Origin: Microcaldota archaeon
Lineage (GTDB): Archaea; Micrarchaeota; Micrarchaeia; Anstonellales; J096
NCBI GenBank assembly: GCA_015522475.1
Contig: WAMF01000018.1
Coordinates: 1 to 64,000, forward strand
Length of the DNA: 64,000 bases
Direction of reading: 5' to 3'
Part shown: positions 1 to 7,510 of the stretch, piece by piece
Numbering within the stretch: position 1 is the first letter of the stretch
How the letters are laid out: every line of letters starts with the position of its first letter
Translations under genes and position numbers: made by a program
Notes under the pieces: generated by a model
What the model was told of the DNA's origin: nothing
Seen by the model: only the letters and a program-made list of their open reading frames with translations
Databases searched by the model: none

Positions 1-397
1 CATCTAAGCTGCCTTTGAACCAGTTTAAGTCCTTTGCTATGATATAGCGAAGAATTAGATTTTTTTCTCTTTCTCTTCCACCCATCTCCTCTATCCTTTC
101 TTTCTCTTCCTCTGTTATAGTATTTCTCTCTACGAGTTGATTGAGCAGCTTCTTTTGATGATTTTGGTAGTAATAGTAAACACTGGAAGCAAAGCGATCC
201 CCTATAATTTCTTTGTAAGAAACGCGAATGAGCGCTTTCAACCTCTCTTCATAGCTTAGCTTTCCATTCTCTAGCTTAACCTCATCAGGATGCTTCTTAG
301 CCCAGTTTGTGAGGAAGCTTTCTAGAGCTTGCTTTCGCCATTCCTTATCTGAGGGCTTATTTTTGTCAACGGCTGAACTGGGTTCATTTACGTGCAT
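1..397 (-). CDS. Hypothetical protein, C-terminus beyond left edge
   Basis: This gene is not in the ORF track because it runs off the left edge. Reading the minus strand from the ATG at 397 gives at least 132 uninterrupted codons, starting MHVNEPSSAVDKNKPSD and rich in Lys, Glu, Tyr and Trp, so it looks like a soluble, mostly helical protein. A TTTTTAAA box around 420-427 sits about 26 nt upstream of the ATG, which supports this start and a leaderless mRNA. It is divergent from tmk. I do not recognise a family, and the end of the protein is not visible. Confidence 0.6.
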   Translation of the reverse strand, partial: MHVNEPSSAVDKNKPSDKEWRKQALESFLTNWAKKHPDEVKLENGKLSYEERLKALIRVSYKEIIGDRFASSVYYYYQNHQKKLLNQLVERNTITEEEKERIEEMGGREREKNLILRYIIAKDLNWFKGSLD

Positions 398-570
398 AAG
401 GCTTATTGTGGTTAGAAATGTTTAAAAAGAGTGGTGCAACGTGTACCTATATGTATTTGTATTTATACATAATCGCTCATATCTCAAATATGTGTGACAT
501 GTAAATGACGCCGAGTTAAGCTAATTATGTTAAGCTGCTGTGGGCAGGAGCCTGCAAACTACTTGCCAAT

Positions 571-583
571 TAGAGTTAAAAAC
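571..583 (+). promoter_or_regulatory. TATA box of tmk
   Basis: GAGTTAAAAAC is centred about 25 nt before the ATG at 604. This spacing matches the archaeal TATA-to-transcription-start distance, so transcription would begin at the start codon itself. Confidence 0.55.
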
Positions 584-603
584 CCTCCTTGAGAAAGCTC
601 ACT

Positions 604-1209
604 ATGCTTATTGTACTTGAAGGTCTCGACGGCACGGGTAAGTCAACTCAGGTAGAGCTGTTGAAAAAAGCAGGGTGGAAGAGCTTGCGTTTCCCCAACT
701 ACGAACGCGTCCCCATAATTAAGCGATTCTTAGCGGGGGAAGTGAGCTTAGACGAGAGAAGTGCCTTCCTTTTCTTTCTTGGCGACATATATGAAGGGGT
801 GAAGAGCCTAAAGGAACTAGAAAAGCACAGCTCTAATAACAATGCGCCAAATACGGTCATAGACCGCTACATCTTCTCAACGATAGCCTACGCTCATACT
901 CTGCCAATAGAAGATGCCATGGAGATTGTAAAAAGAATCGACTTCCCAAAGCCAGACGCTGTTATATACTTAAGCCTATCTGTAGAAGAGGCGCTCGAGA
1001 GGCGGAAAAAGGCCAATGCAAAGCAAAAAGAGGGGCTAAGCATAAGAGAGGCAAAGGAAAGCCTTGAGGAAACAGAAAAACGCTACGAAAGGCTTTTCAC
1101 AGAGGGCTTTTGGGCAAAGGAGTGGTATCAAGTAGATGCTTCCAAAAGCGTCGAAGATATACACAACGAGATAGTCTCCTTTATAGGGTGGCTGCAAGGG
1201 AAGCAATAA
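604..1209 (+). CDS. tmk: Thymidylate kinase
   Basis: Phosphorylates dTMP to dTDP with ATP in the cytoplasm, on the route to dTTP. The P-loop EGLDGTGKSTQ is at the N-terminus, the DR(Y/X) substrate motif IDRYIFSTIAYA near residue 90, and a Lys/Arg-rich lid region (ERRKKANAKQKEG) near residue 140. At 201 residues it has normal family length. The ORF track begins at a TTG at 589, but the ATG at 604 puts the P-loop at the usual distance from the N-terminus and lies about 25 nt after a TATA box, so I prefer 604. The helicase gene follows 118 nt downstream on the same strand. Confidence 0.93.
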   Translation: MLIVLEGLDGTGKSTQVELLKKAGWKSLRFPNYERVPIIKRFLAGEVSLDERSAFLFFLGDIYEGVKSLKELEKHSSNNNAPNTVIDRYIFSTIAYAHTLPIEDAMEIVKRIDFPKPDAVIYLSLSVEEALERRKKANAKQKEGLSIREAKESLEETEKRYERLFTEGFWAKEWYQVDASKSVEDIHNEIVSFIGWLQGKQ

Positions 1210-1327
1210 GATGCAGGAAACAGGGAGCAAGCAGAAGCAAGTTAAAAGCAAAGCCATAAAACAACTGCCAAGCTGCAAAAGGCCATGAAGGCATAGGAGG
1301 TCGTGGACTCCAAAGGGGGTTGAAGGA

Positions 1328-3046
1328 TTGAAAACGGGCAGGGAGACTGCAAAAATAGAGGAAAAGGCTGCCAAAGAAGAGAAAAATGCAAGAGAGCAGG
1401 CAAAACCAACACTTCATGAGCCTAGGCCTTACCAGGCTGAAATCATAGAAGCGGCCCGCAGATACCAGAGGACGATGGTTATACTGCCTACAGGCACGGG
1501 CAAGACGCTCATAGCCTTTTATCTTCTAAAAGACATAGGGCAAGAGAACAAAAAGGCTCTTATGATGGCGCCCACAAAGCCCCTTGTAGAACAGCATTAC
1601 AGGAACTTCACAAAGATTTTTGGCAAAGAGCGCGCAGCTTTAATCACAGGCGAGGTCCCTGCCAAAAAAAGAGCTGAACTCTACAACAAGACATGGATTT
1701 TTGCCACACCTCAAACAGTAAACAACGACGTAGAAAAAGGCCGGCTTGACATTGGGCAATTCTCGCTCATTGTATTCGATGAATCCCACCGAGCTGTTGG
1801 TGACTACGCCTATGCCAAAATAGGCCGCGCCATAAAAGACCTTGACATAAAAGTGTTGGCTTTAACAGCCTCACCGGGCAGTAAAAAAGAGCACATAATG
1901 GAGGTTGTGAAGAACTTAGATATAGATCACATTGAGATAAAAACAGAAGAAGACCTAGAGGCGTTTCTGGCGCGCAAATCCTTTAGGCGCATATACGTGC
2001 CCCTGCCAGCGACTATGATGAAGATAAGACTTCTGCTTAAGCAGCTATACGACGAATATAAGAGCAAGCTGCAAAAGGTGGGCATACGTGTGCCCTTCAG
2101 AAAGGGCGAGCTCATAGCCTTGGGCAACAGAATCATGAACATGCAAGGCCCAGCAAAGTTCGGCCTTATGAAGCTGTACGTGCCCCTTATTCATCTTCAG
2201 CACATGCTTGAGTTGTTAGAGACGCAAGGATTAGGCTCATTTGTACGCTATGCTGAGCATTTAAGGGAAGAAGGCAAAAGCACGACGCAGTCGCTCATAA
2301 AAAGCGAGGCTTTTTTAGAAGCGCTTGTTCTTGCAAAGCAGGCCAGGGAAAAAGGCCTTGACCATCCGAAGATGGAAAAACTGCTCGCCATATTAAAGGA
2401 GCTAAAGGGCATGCAAGCCATCGTGTTCGTTCAATACACAGATCAAATAAAGCGCATCGTCTCTCTCCTAAAAGAAAAGGGTTTCAAGGCAGAGGCTTTT
2501 ATGGGCAAGAAGCACGGCTTCAACAAGAACAAACAAAGAGAAATTATGGATGCATTCAGAAAAAGGGCATTTGACATACTCGTCTCATCCAGCATCGGAG
2601 AAGAGGGTATAGATGTGCCATCCGTCGATGCAGTTATATTTTACGAGCCCATACCCAGCGAGATAAGGAGTATACAACGCAAAGGCAGAACAGCTCGTGT
2701 GAAAGCGGGTGAGATCATCTTCCTAATAACAAGAGGCACAAGAGACGAAGCCTACTTCTACGCGTCTAGCAGAAGTGAGAAGCGTATGAAATACATTATA
2801 GAGAGCATAAAGGGCGAACTTAGAGGAAGAATAACGACGATGAGCAGCGCGAGCAGTGCAAGTAATGACAAAAGCAGTAGGGTCGGTACAAGCAGCGCTA
2901 TAAGTTCAGAAGAGAGGGTAAACAAAAGGAGTAGTAATGAGGGGAAAATAGCTGAAGAGAAGGAAAAAGAGGATAAAAACAAGGGGCAAGAGGAAAAGCA
3001 GGGTAAGAAGAAAGTCAAGCTTAACTCTCTCGACAAGTGGTTATGA
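1328..3046 (+). CDS. Hef/MPH1-type superfamily 2 DNA helicase without nuclease domain
   Basis: Predicted ATP-dependent helicase acting on forked or branched DNA during replication restart and repair. Visible SF2 motifs are LPTGTGKT (Walker A, about residue 58), FDESH (DEAH box, about 152), LTASPG (motif III) and a helicase-C module with GEEGIDVPSVD and QRKGRTAR (motifs V and VI). A helical insert lies between the two RecA domains, as in Hef. Euryarchaeal Hef carries a C-terminal XPF nuclease; this 572-residue protein instead ends in a low-complexity Ser/Lys/Glu tail and the peptide LNSLDKWL. No ATG lies before the Q-motif region, so the TTG at 1328, preceded by GGGGGT, is the probable start. 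tmk lies upstream on the same strand. Confidence 0.88.
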   Translation: MKTGRETAKIEEKAAKEEKNAREQAKPTLHEPRPYQAEIIEAARRYQRTMVILPTGTGKTLIAFYLLKDIGQENKKALMMAPTKPLVEQHYRNFTKIFGKERAALITGEVPAKKRAELYNKTWIFATPQTVNNDVEKGRLDIGQFSLIVFDESHRAVGDYAYAKIGRAIKDLDIKVLALTASPGSKKEHIMEVVKNLDIDHIEIKTEEDLEAFLARKSFRRIYVPLPATMMKIRLLLKQLYDEYKSKLQKVGIRVPFRKGELIALGNRIMNMQGPAKFGLMKLYVPLIHLQHMLELLETQGLGSFVRYAEHLREEGKSTTQSLIKSEAFLEALVLAKQAREKGLDHPKMEKLLAILKELKGMQAIVFVQYTDQIKRIVSLLKEKGFKAEAFMGKKHGFNKNKQREIMDAFRKRAFDILVSSSIGEEGIDVPSVDAVIFYEPIPSEIRSIQRKGRTARVKAGEIIFLITRGTRDEAYFYASSRSEKRMKYIIESIKGELRGRITTMSSASSASNDKSSRVGTSSAISSEERVNKRSSNEGKIAEEKEKEDKNKGQEEKQGKKKVKLNSLDKWL

Positions 3047-3060
3047 AAGGCCTGGAAAGA

Positions 3061-4035
3061 TTAGGATTGTTTTGCCACGAAGACACGCGTGGACTCTGTT
3101 AAATGAAGGCTTCTCTCTTTAGCATTGAAGAGGACACATAAAAGTATGAGATTTCTGCCAGGCACAGGAGAAAAAGGCAAGGGGAACTCAAAGGGATTTG
3201 TTGTCTGAAGAAGAGGCTTATTTAGAGAACAGCCAAGGTAAAGGGGAAATGCAGCATCTTTGCCTTTTAGATAAAATTGGCTCTGTTGGCTGTGTTTACT
3301 TTCGTTAACGACGTTATCAACGTCGCTATAGCTGGATTGGCCAACGTCTGAGCTTGTATTTGAGCTTAAGTTTAAGTTTGAGCTCGGGCTTGGGCCCAAA
3401 TAAAGCCTTCCTTTTACATTTACTTCAGAATAGATAGAATCAGCAGAGTTATTTGAGGCATTTGCATGCAGTAAGAGATCGGAAAGCTCATCTACACTGT
3501 ATATGCGCGCTGGCTTCTCTACATCGATAATGGAGAATCTATTAACGACAACCCTGCCCTTTCTAAACGAGACGTTCCTTAGTGTTATTAGATCACCTTT
3601 CTTTATACGCGTTATTCTGGTAGAATCTTTGTCAAAGAAGAAGACGCGCAAAGAAGGAAAGTTCTTGTGCTCCGGCACAATAGTTATAACACGATACTTG
3701 CCAGCCATTCTCTCTTCGGAGCTGCCTTTCTTGCTGTGGCTGCCGACGTGATTAGAGTGACTTCCGTTGTAGACACGTTCAGAGGAAACGTCGATGACAC
3801 GGACGTGAGGGATCGTTATATGAGAGAGAGTTGATAAAGGCGAAGCTGCTTTAAGCTCTTCAACTGTCTTAACGAATTCAGCGGCTTTAGCCTTTGCATA
3901 TAGTTCTCGCAGCTTATCGTCGAAAATTTCGTTCCATATGCGCGGGTCTGAGAAGGGCGAGCTCGCTACTTCCTTTCGCGCATTTGTGCCTTTATGTGGT
4001 TGAGCTGGCGGTTGCTGTGGTTGGTCTACACTCAC
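3061..4035 (-). CDS. OB-fold protein, probable RPA-like single-stranded DNA-binding protein
   Basis: A 324-residue soluble protein. Residues about 70-190 look like an OB fold of the RPA/aspartyl-tRNA-synthetase anticodon type: alternating strands with VRVIDVSSERV, a YRVITIVPEHK strand, DLITLRNVSFRKGRVVVN and a closing strand. A Ser/Asn-rich linker separates this from a second beta-rich block at the C-terminus. The start is GTG at 4035, about 26 nt after a CTTAAAGA box, so it is probably leaderless. It is convergent with the helicase gene, 14 nt apart. Assignment to RPA is by fold-like pattern only; another nucleic-acid-binding OB protein is possible. Confidence 0.55.
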   Translation of the reverse strand: MSVDQPQQPPAQPHKGTNARKEVASSPFSDPRIWNEIFDDKLRELYAKAKAAEFVKTVEELKAASPLSTLSHITIPHVRVIDVSSERVYNGSHSNHVGSHSKKGSSEERMAGKYRVITIVPEHKNFPSLRVFFFDKDSTRITRIKKGDLITLRNVSFRKGRVVVNRFSIIDVEKPARIYSVDELSDLLLHANASNNSADSIYSEVNVKGRLYLGPSPSSNLNLSSNTSSDVGQSSYSDVDNVVNESKHSQQSQFYLKGKDAAFPLYLGCSLNKPLLQTTNPFEFPLPFSPVPGRNLILLCVLFNAKERSLHLTESTRVFVAKQS

Positions 4036-4094
4036 ATTTAAATAAATTACACTACATTCTTTAAGACTAACGCCTCTATGTAACGCCTCTATGC

Positions 4095-4102
4095 CTTTAA
4101 TT
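4095..4102 (+). promoter_or_regulatory. TATA box of tRNA-His
   Basis: CTTTAATT is centred about 25 nt upstream of G1 of tRNA-His, the same spacing as in the leaderless protein genes here. A second weaker CTTTAATC at 4106-4113 is too close to act at that spacing. Confidence 0.5.
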
Positions 4103-4123
4103 GGCCTTTAATCATTTATTCGT

Positions 4124-4195
4124 GCCGGGGTGGCGTAAGTGGCAGCGTGAGAGGTTGTGGCCCTCTAGATCCGGGTTCAAATCCCGGCCCCGGCC
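4124..4195 (+). tRNA. tRNA-His (GTG anticodon)
   Basis: Cloverleaf found by eye: acceptor GCCGGGG pairs with CCCCGGC at 4188-4194, the T arm is CCGGG-TTCAAAT-CCCGG, and the anticodon stem AGAGG/CCTCT holds loop TTGTGGC with anticodon GTG. The discriminator is C, as expected for tRNA-His. Position -1 is T, not G, so the G-1 identity base is not encoded and would have to be added. CCA is not encoded and there is no intron. Confidence 0.95.
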
Positions 4196-4249
4196 CTCTT
4201 ATTCTATCAGCAGGCTCGACCATTTAGAAAAATTCTAGCAGAAGAATTG

Positions 4250-4567
4250 CTAGCCCGCATAAACGACGCGTACAATCTCAACGTTATCGCCATCTCTGCA
4301 TATGTAATCGTCCGGCACGATGCTGCCGTTAACCTTAAACATCACTTCTTGTAGAGAGTAACCATAGCTAAAAGCTAAGCTGCCCACTTCTGTGCCAGCT
4401 TTGCATGCCAGCTCTTCGTCTACGGCCTTCTCTTCAATAATAACATGAATATGAATCTTTTGCTCTTTGGCCTTGGCACTCTTGCTGCTCTTGTTGCTCT
4501 TGCTGCCAGAGGCCTTTTTTGAGTTCCTATCTGTCCTCTTATCAAGTCCAGGATTTTTGTCAGCCAT
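4250..4567 (-). CDS. Ubiquitin-like beta-grasp protein (MoaD/ThiS/SAMP type)
   Basis: A short protein with a Lys/Ser-rich, probably disordered N-terminal 40 residues followed by a beta-grasp-like domain: two opening strands (IHIHVIIEEK), a helix, then VMFKVNGSIVPDDYICRDGDNVEIVRVVYAG. The segment DGD-NVEIVRVV and the free small C-terminus are typical of MoaD/ThiS and archaeal small modifier proteins, but the last residues are AG rather than GG. The start at 4567 is chosen because GAGGTGA lies just upstream; the track start at 4594 is a GTG without a site. It follows the polyprenol kinase gene on the same strand by about 55 nt. Confidence 0.65.
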   Translation of the reverse strand: MADKNPGLDKRTDRNSKKASGSKSNKSSKSAKAKEQKIHIHVIIEEKAVDEELACKAGTEVGSLAFSYGYSLQEVMFKVNGSIVPDDYICRDGDNVEIVRVVYAG

Positions 4568-4622
4568 TTTTTCACCTCTTCCTTTTCTTCCCACAATAAT
4601 GCCACTATAGTTTTGGGAAAGA

Positions 4623-5189
4623 TTAAATTATACCTCCAATGTAGAGAAGAAGACCAAATAAAGCTGCCATAAAGGGCACCAAAATGTTGTCATTTATAGG
4701 AGAGAAAAGCTCTGTTAAAGCGACGAGAAGAGCCAAAGTTAGAGAGAAAAGCGGTGAAAAACCCAAAAAAAGCAGAGCTAGGAAATAAGCTAAGAATCCC
4801 CAGAGGGTCCCTTCGAGCGTCTTATTGCCGAAGAGCTTTTTCTCGCCAAACGTGAGGCCAAAAAGTGTGGAGAAGCCATCTTCTATAGCCAAAGCCAACG
4901 TCGCCACTATAATAAGCGAGAGTGGAAGTTCCTTCCAGCTAACTAAGAAGAGCAGGCTAGCCAAATAATAAAGAAGGCCAGCTCCTATTATAGGCCTCTC
5001 TGCTCTGAGAAGGAAAAAAGGGCACGTCTCCACATGACATGCGTTAACAAGCAGAGCAGCTAGAAGAAGAAAAACAAGAAGCATACCTACATTATCTACA
5101 CGCGAAAATAAGAGCAGCGTTATGAAGATAAACAAGCCCAAACCTATGTGAAAGAACTGCCTAATGAGTTCAGCCTTTGACCTTTCCAC
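4623..5189 (-). CDS. CTP-dependent polyprenol/dolichol (phytol-type) kinase family membrane protein
   Basis: Integral membrane kinase that would phosphorylate a long-chain isoprenoid alcohol, probably with CTP. About six membrane segments are seen. Family hallmarks are RQFFHIGLGL near the N-terminus, IEDGFSTLFGLTFG in the middle and NKTLEGTLWGF, which matches the KTlEGs signature. The 188-residue length is typical. The start is a GTG at 5189 preceded by GGAGG. It overlaps the 3' end of the PAP2 gene by 20 nt, indicating one operon; product and substrate are inferred from the family, which includes dolichol, phytol and diacylglycerol kinases. Confidence 0.8.
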   Translation of the reverse strand: MERSKAELIRQFFHIGLGLFIFITLLLFSRVDNVGMLLVFLLLAALLVNACHVETCPFFLLRAERPIIGAGLLYYLASLLFLVSWKELPLSLIIVATLALAIEDGFSTLFGLTFGEKKLFGNKTLEGTLWGFLAYFLALLFLGFSPLFSLTLALLVALTELFSPINDNILVPFMAALFGLLLYIGGII

Positions 5190-5685
5190 TGTAACGCCTC
5201 CATAAATACCTTAAATGGATGAGAAGGTTTTCGCCTCCCGACCAAGCACATGTCCAACCCAAAAGCCTGTCTACCTCCAAGAGAAGCGCTGCCAAAGCAA
5301 AGCCTGCAGCCACCTGCGACAATGAATGTAAGCCCAAATACACGCGGCTGTACGCCACAAGCAGTGCCAAGAGTAAGAGAAGGGTAAAGTGCTTCCGTCG
5401 AAGCTGAGAAAAGGCCAAAGCAGCTGCAAGCGTCGTATGACCACTGGGAAAACCGTAGTCTGTTTCGCATGAAGGAGAAGCAAAGCAGGGCCTCGGCTCA
5501 GCTATAAGAGGTTTGAGCACAAGGACAAGCACAATCGCAGCTATAACAAAGTAAAGAGCGCGCTTATTGAGAAGTGCCGCTATAACGAGGATTGTAGGAA
5601 TAAAAAGCATGTCGTTGTTGACAAGAAGAGAAAAGCCTGTGAGCAAGCTGTCCGCATTTAATGAATAGGCCAAAGCCAACGCCAT
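5170..5685 (-). CDS. PAP2-family membrane phosphatase
   Basis: Predicted membrane phosphatase acting on polyprenyl (di)phosphate or a lipid phosphate on the outer face of the membrane. The three PAP2 motifs are present: KPLIAEPRP, FPSGHTTLAAA and SRVYLGLHSLSQV. In the last one the usual Asp after the catalytic His (HxxxD) is Gln, a change also found in the glucose-6-phosphatase branch. About five membrane helices fill the rest. The ATG at 5685 lies about 25 nt after TTTTAAAG (5707-5714), so the operon probably starts leaderless here and continues into the kinase. Confidence 0.85.
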   Translation of the reverse strand: MALALAYSLNADSLLTGFSLLVNNDMLFIPTILVIAALLNKRALYFVIAAIVLVLVLKPLIAEPRPCFASPSCETDYGFPSGHTTLAAALAFSQLRRKHFTLLLLLALLVAYSRVYLGLHSLSQVAAGFALAALLLEVDRLLGWTCAWSGGENLLIHLRYLWRRYSGKVKG

Positions 5686-5689
5686 GAAT

Positions 5690-5884
5690 GAAAAGAGAGG
5701 GAAATGTTTTAAAGTCTATCTAGTAGTTTGTTGGGAAATGACGGGTTAAAGTAGTGTAGTTAGCCCCCACAATTTGAGAACAACAATTTGCAGATAATAT
5801 AAGTGTCTATCGTTCACCTTTTCTCCTTCCTCTATTCTACCTTAACTTTATTTTATTTCTTACCCTGACTTCTTATGTAGCTTA
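5690..5884. other. Intergenic, AT-rich
   Basis: Apart from the PAP2 promoter box at its left end, this stretch lies downstream of the pilus platform gene and shows no ORF, RNA or convincing terminator hairpin. Runs of T on the plus strand occur around 5820-5870. Confidence 0.4.
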
Positions 5885-7510
5885 TTATATCATAGCCGGC
5901 GATATGCGCAAGTTGAAGTAAATGAAGAGAGTTAGAAAGACAAGCACAAAGAAGTATATGAGCTCCTCTGTGCGCTTGCCTTCAAGACTTGTAATGAATA
6001 TGGCTGTGACTGCGCTCATAATAATAAGATAGGCAGGCACAACGCTTTCCTCTATGCCTTGAAGGGAGACACCCTTTGTAACGCCCAAGCTTGATATGAT
6101 GGAAAAAGCAGAGGAGACAATGAGTGGGACAAGGAGCATACCCATAAGAAGGGAGTACTTCTGTATAGAAATCATAGAAATCTGCTCGCGCTTTAGCTCA
6201 GAGAACATGAGAATGTCTTCAGCTATTTCGGATATCTTCTCACCCACGTTCTTGCCGGACTTGAATGCATAGTCCAAAATTTCTATAACACGCTCAAAGA
6301 GTTTGCTAGGCACTCTCTTCTTAAGGTCATCCATAACGTTGGTTATGTTCATATTGTTATCGAACTGTCGCTTAGCTATGCAAAACTCTTTGCTTATATA
6401 ACCCAGCTTTTCCTTGCAGAGCCTCTCGAAAAGCTCCTTCATATGCACGCCCTTTGGCAGAGTAGATGCCACAAGAAGGGCATCGCCAAGCTTTGCCTCC
6501 AGCTCATCTACACGCTTCCGCTTCCTGTATTCCTTTACAAACTTCGTCGCAGAGAGAAGAAAAGCTAAACCTATAATGACAAAGCGCCACAGTTGAGGGA
6601 TAGGCAAGAAGAAAAGCGCAGCCAGAGGAATAGCGACGTAGAGTGTAAGCAAGCTAAGGCTCTTAGATGCAAATATAACAGAGGGGAAAAGGCTTATACC
6701 CACTATAACCAATAAGAAGGCAAAGAGAGGGATAGCGATGTCCAAAACAAAGATGCTCTGTATGAACAAAGCCTTATTAGCCACATTCAAGGCAGACGAA
6801 GCAGATGCATTGCCATTAAACGAGCCTGCCTGAGATGCATTCAATGCATTGCCCACAACTTGGGCCACGATGAAAAAAGTAGGCCCTACAACCGCTAAAA
6901 CAATAAACAGCAAAGCCATAAGCGAGCTCTTAGCAGCGTACTGTTTTATCGTGTGCCTTTGGCCATTCAGCAACTCGTCGCCGAGCCTCTTAAGCTCATC
7001 TCCGCCGCCGTGCTCATAGACGGATATGATCTGTGCTATAGCTCTTTTTGTCGTGGTTGTGCCAAGCTTCTCTGCAAAGTCAAGAAGCGCCTTGGGTATG
7101 CTCACACCCCTTTCAATCTCCTTTATGACAAAACCCATGTGTTTGGCTAGGTTGCCTTCTTTAGACACAACCTTCAACGCCGTCAAAAAGGGAATACCCA
7201 TCTTAAGCAAAGAGCCCATCTGCCTAAGGAAGAGGGGCATCTCAGCCTCGATTTCCTTCTTGAGAGAGCTTAGCTCTAAATAGGGGAGAGTATATATGAA
7301 GGCGCCTATGAATAGAGCAAGCAAGCTAAGCAGAGAATTGAAGTAAAAGAAAGGAATAAACAGAAGCAGCGTCGTGAGCAAAGAGAAGCTCACCCAAGAA
7401 CGCGCATCTACGAGAAGGCCTAGAGCATAGAAGACATGCTGGAGGCCATCCACTTTCACCTTTATGGGAGGGACCTTTTTAGCTAGAGGAAGAAGCGTCT
7501 CCAGAAGCAT
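5885..7510 (-). CDS. Type II/IV pilus assembly platform membrane protein (TadC/ArlJ/GspF family)
   Basis: Inner-membrane platform that couples the cytoplasmic ATPase to assembly of a type IV pilus-like filament. At 541 residues it has the duplicated GspF arrangement: cytoplasmic helical domain with MPLFLRQMGSLLKMGIPF, membrane segments, then a second copy around ERVIEILDYAFKSGKNVGEK and several C-terminal helices. The double domain is typical of archaeal ArlJ/TadC-type proteins. The ATG is preceded by GGAGG and overlaps the ATPase gene by 32 nt, so the two are translationally coupled. No prepilin gene or prepilin peptidase is visible nearby. Confidence 0.88.
   Translation of the reverse strand: MLLETLLPLAKKVPPIKVKVDGLQHVFYALGLLVDARSWVSFSLLTTLLLFIPFFYFNSLLSLLALFIGAFIYTLPYLELSSLKKEIEAEMPLFLRQMGSLLKMGIPFLTALKVVSKEGNLAKHMGFVIKEIERGVSIPKALLDFAEKLGTTTTKRAIAQIISVYEHGGGDELKRLGDELLNGQRHTIKQYAAKSSLMALLFIVLAVVGPTFFIVAQVVGNALNASQAGSFNGNASASSALNVANKALFIQSIFVLDIAIPLFAFLLVIVGISLFPSVIFASKSLSLLTLYVAIPLAALFFLPIPQLWRFVIIGLAFLLSATKFVKEYRKRKRVDELEAKLGDALLVASTLPKGVHMKELFERLCKEKLGYISKEFCIAKRQFDNNMNITNVMDDLKKRVPSKLFERVIEILDYAFKSGKNVGEKISEIAEDILMFSELKREQISMISIQKYSLLMGMLLVPLIVSSAFSIISSLGVTKGVSLQGIEESVVPAYLIIMSAVTAIFITSLEGKRTEELIYFFVLVFLTLFIYFNLRISPAMI

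Noticed and set aside
1211-1290. A 25-codon ORF MQETGSKQKQVKSKAIK between tmk and the helicase, in the helicase frame
   Set aside because: It ends with TGA before the helicase start and has no recognisable content; probably spacer.
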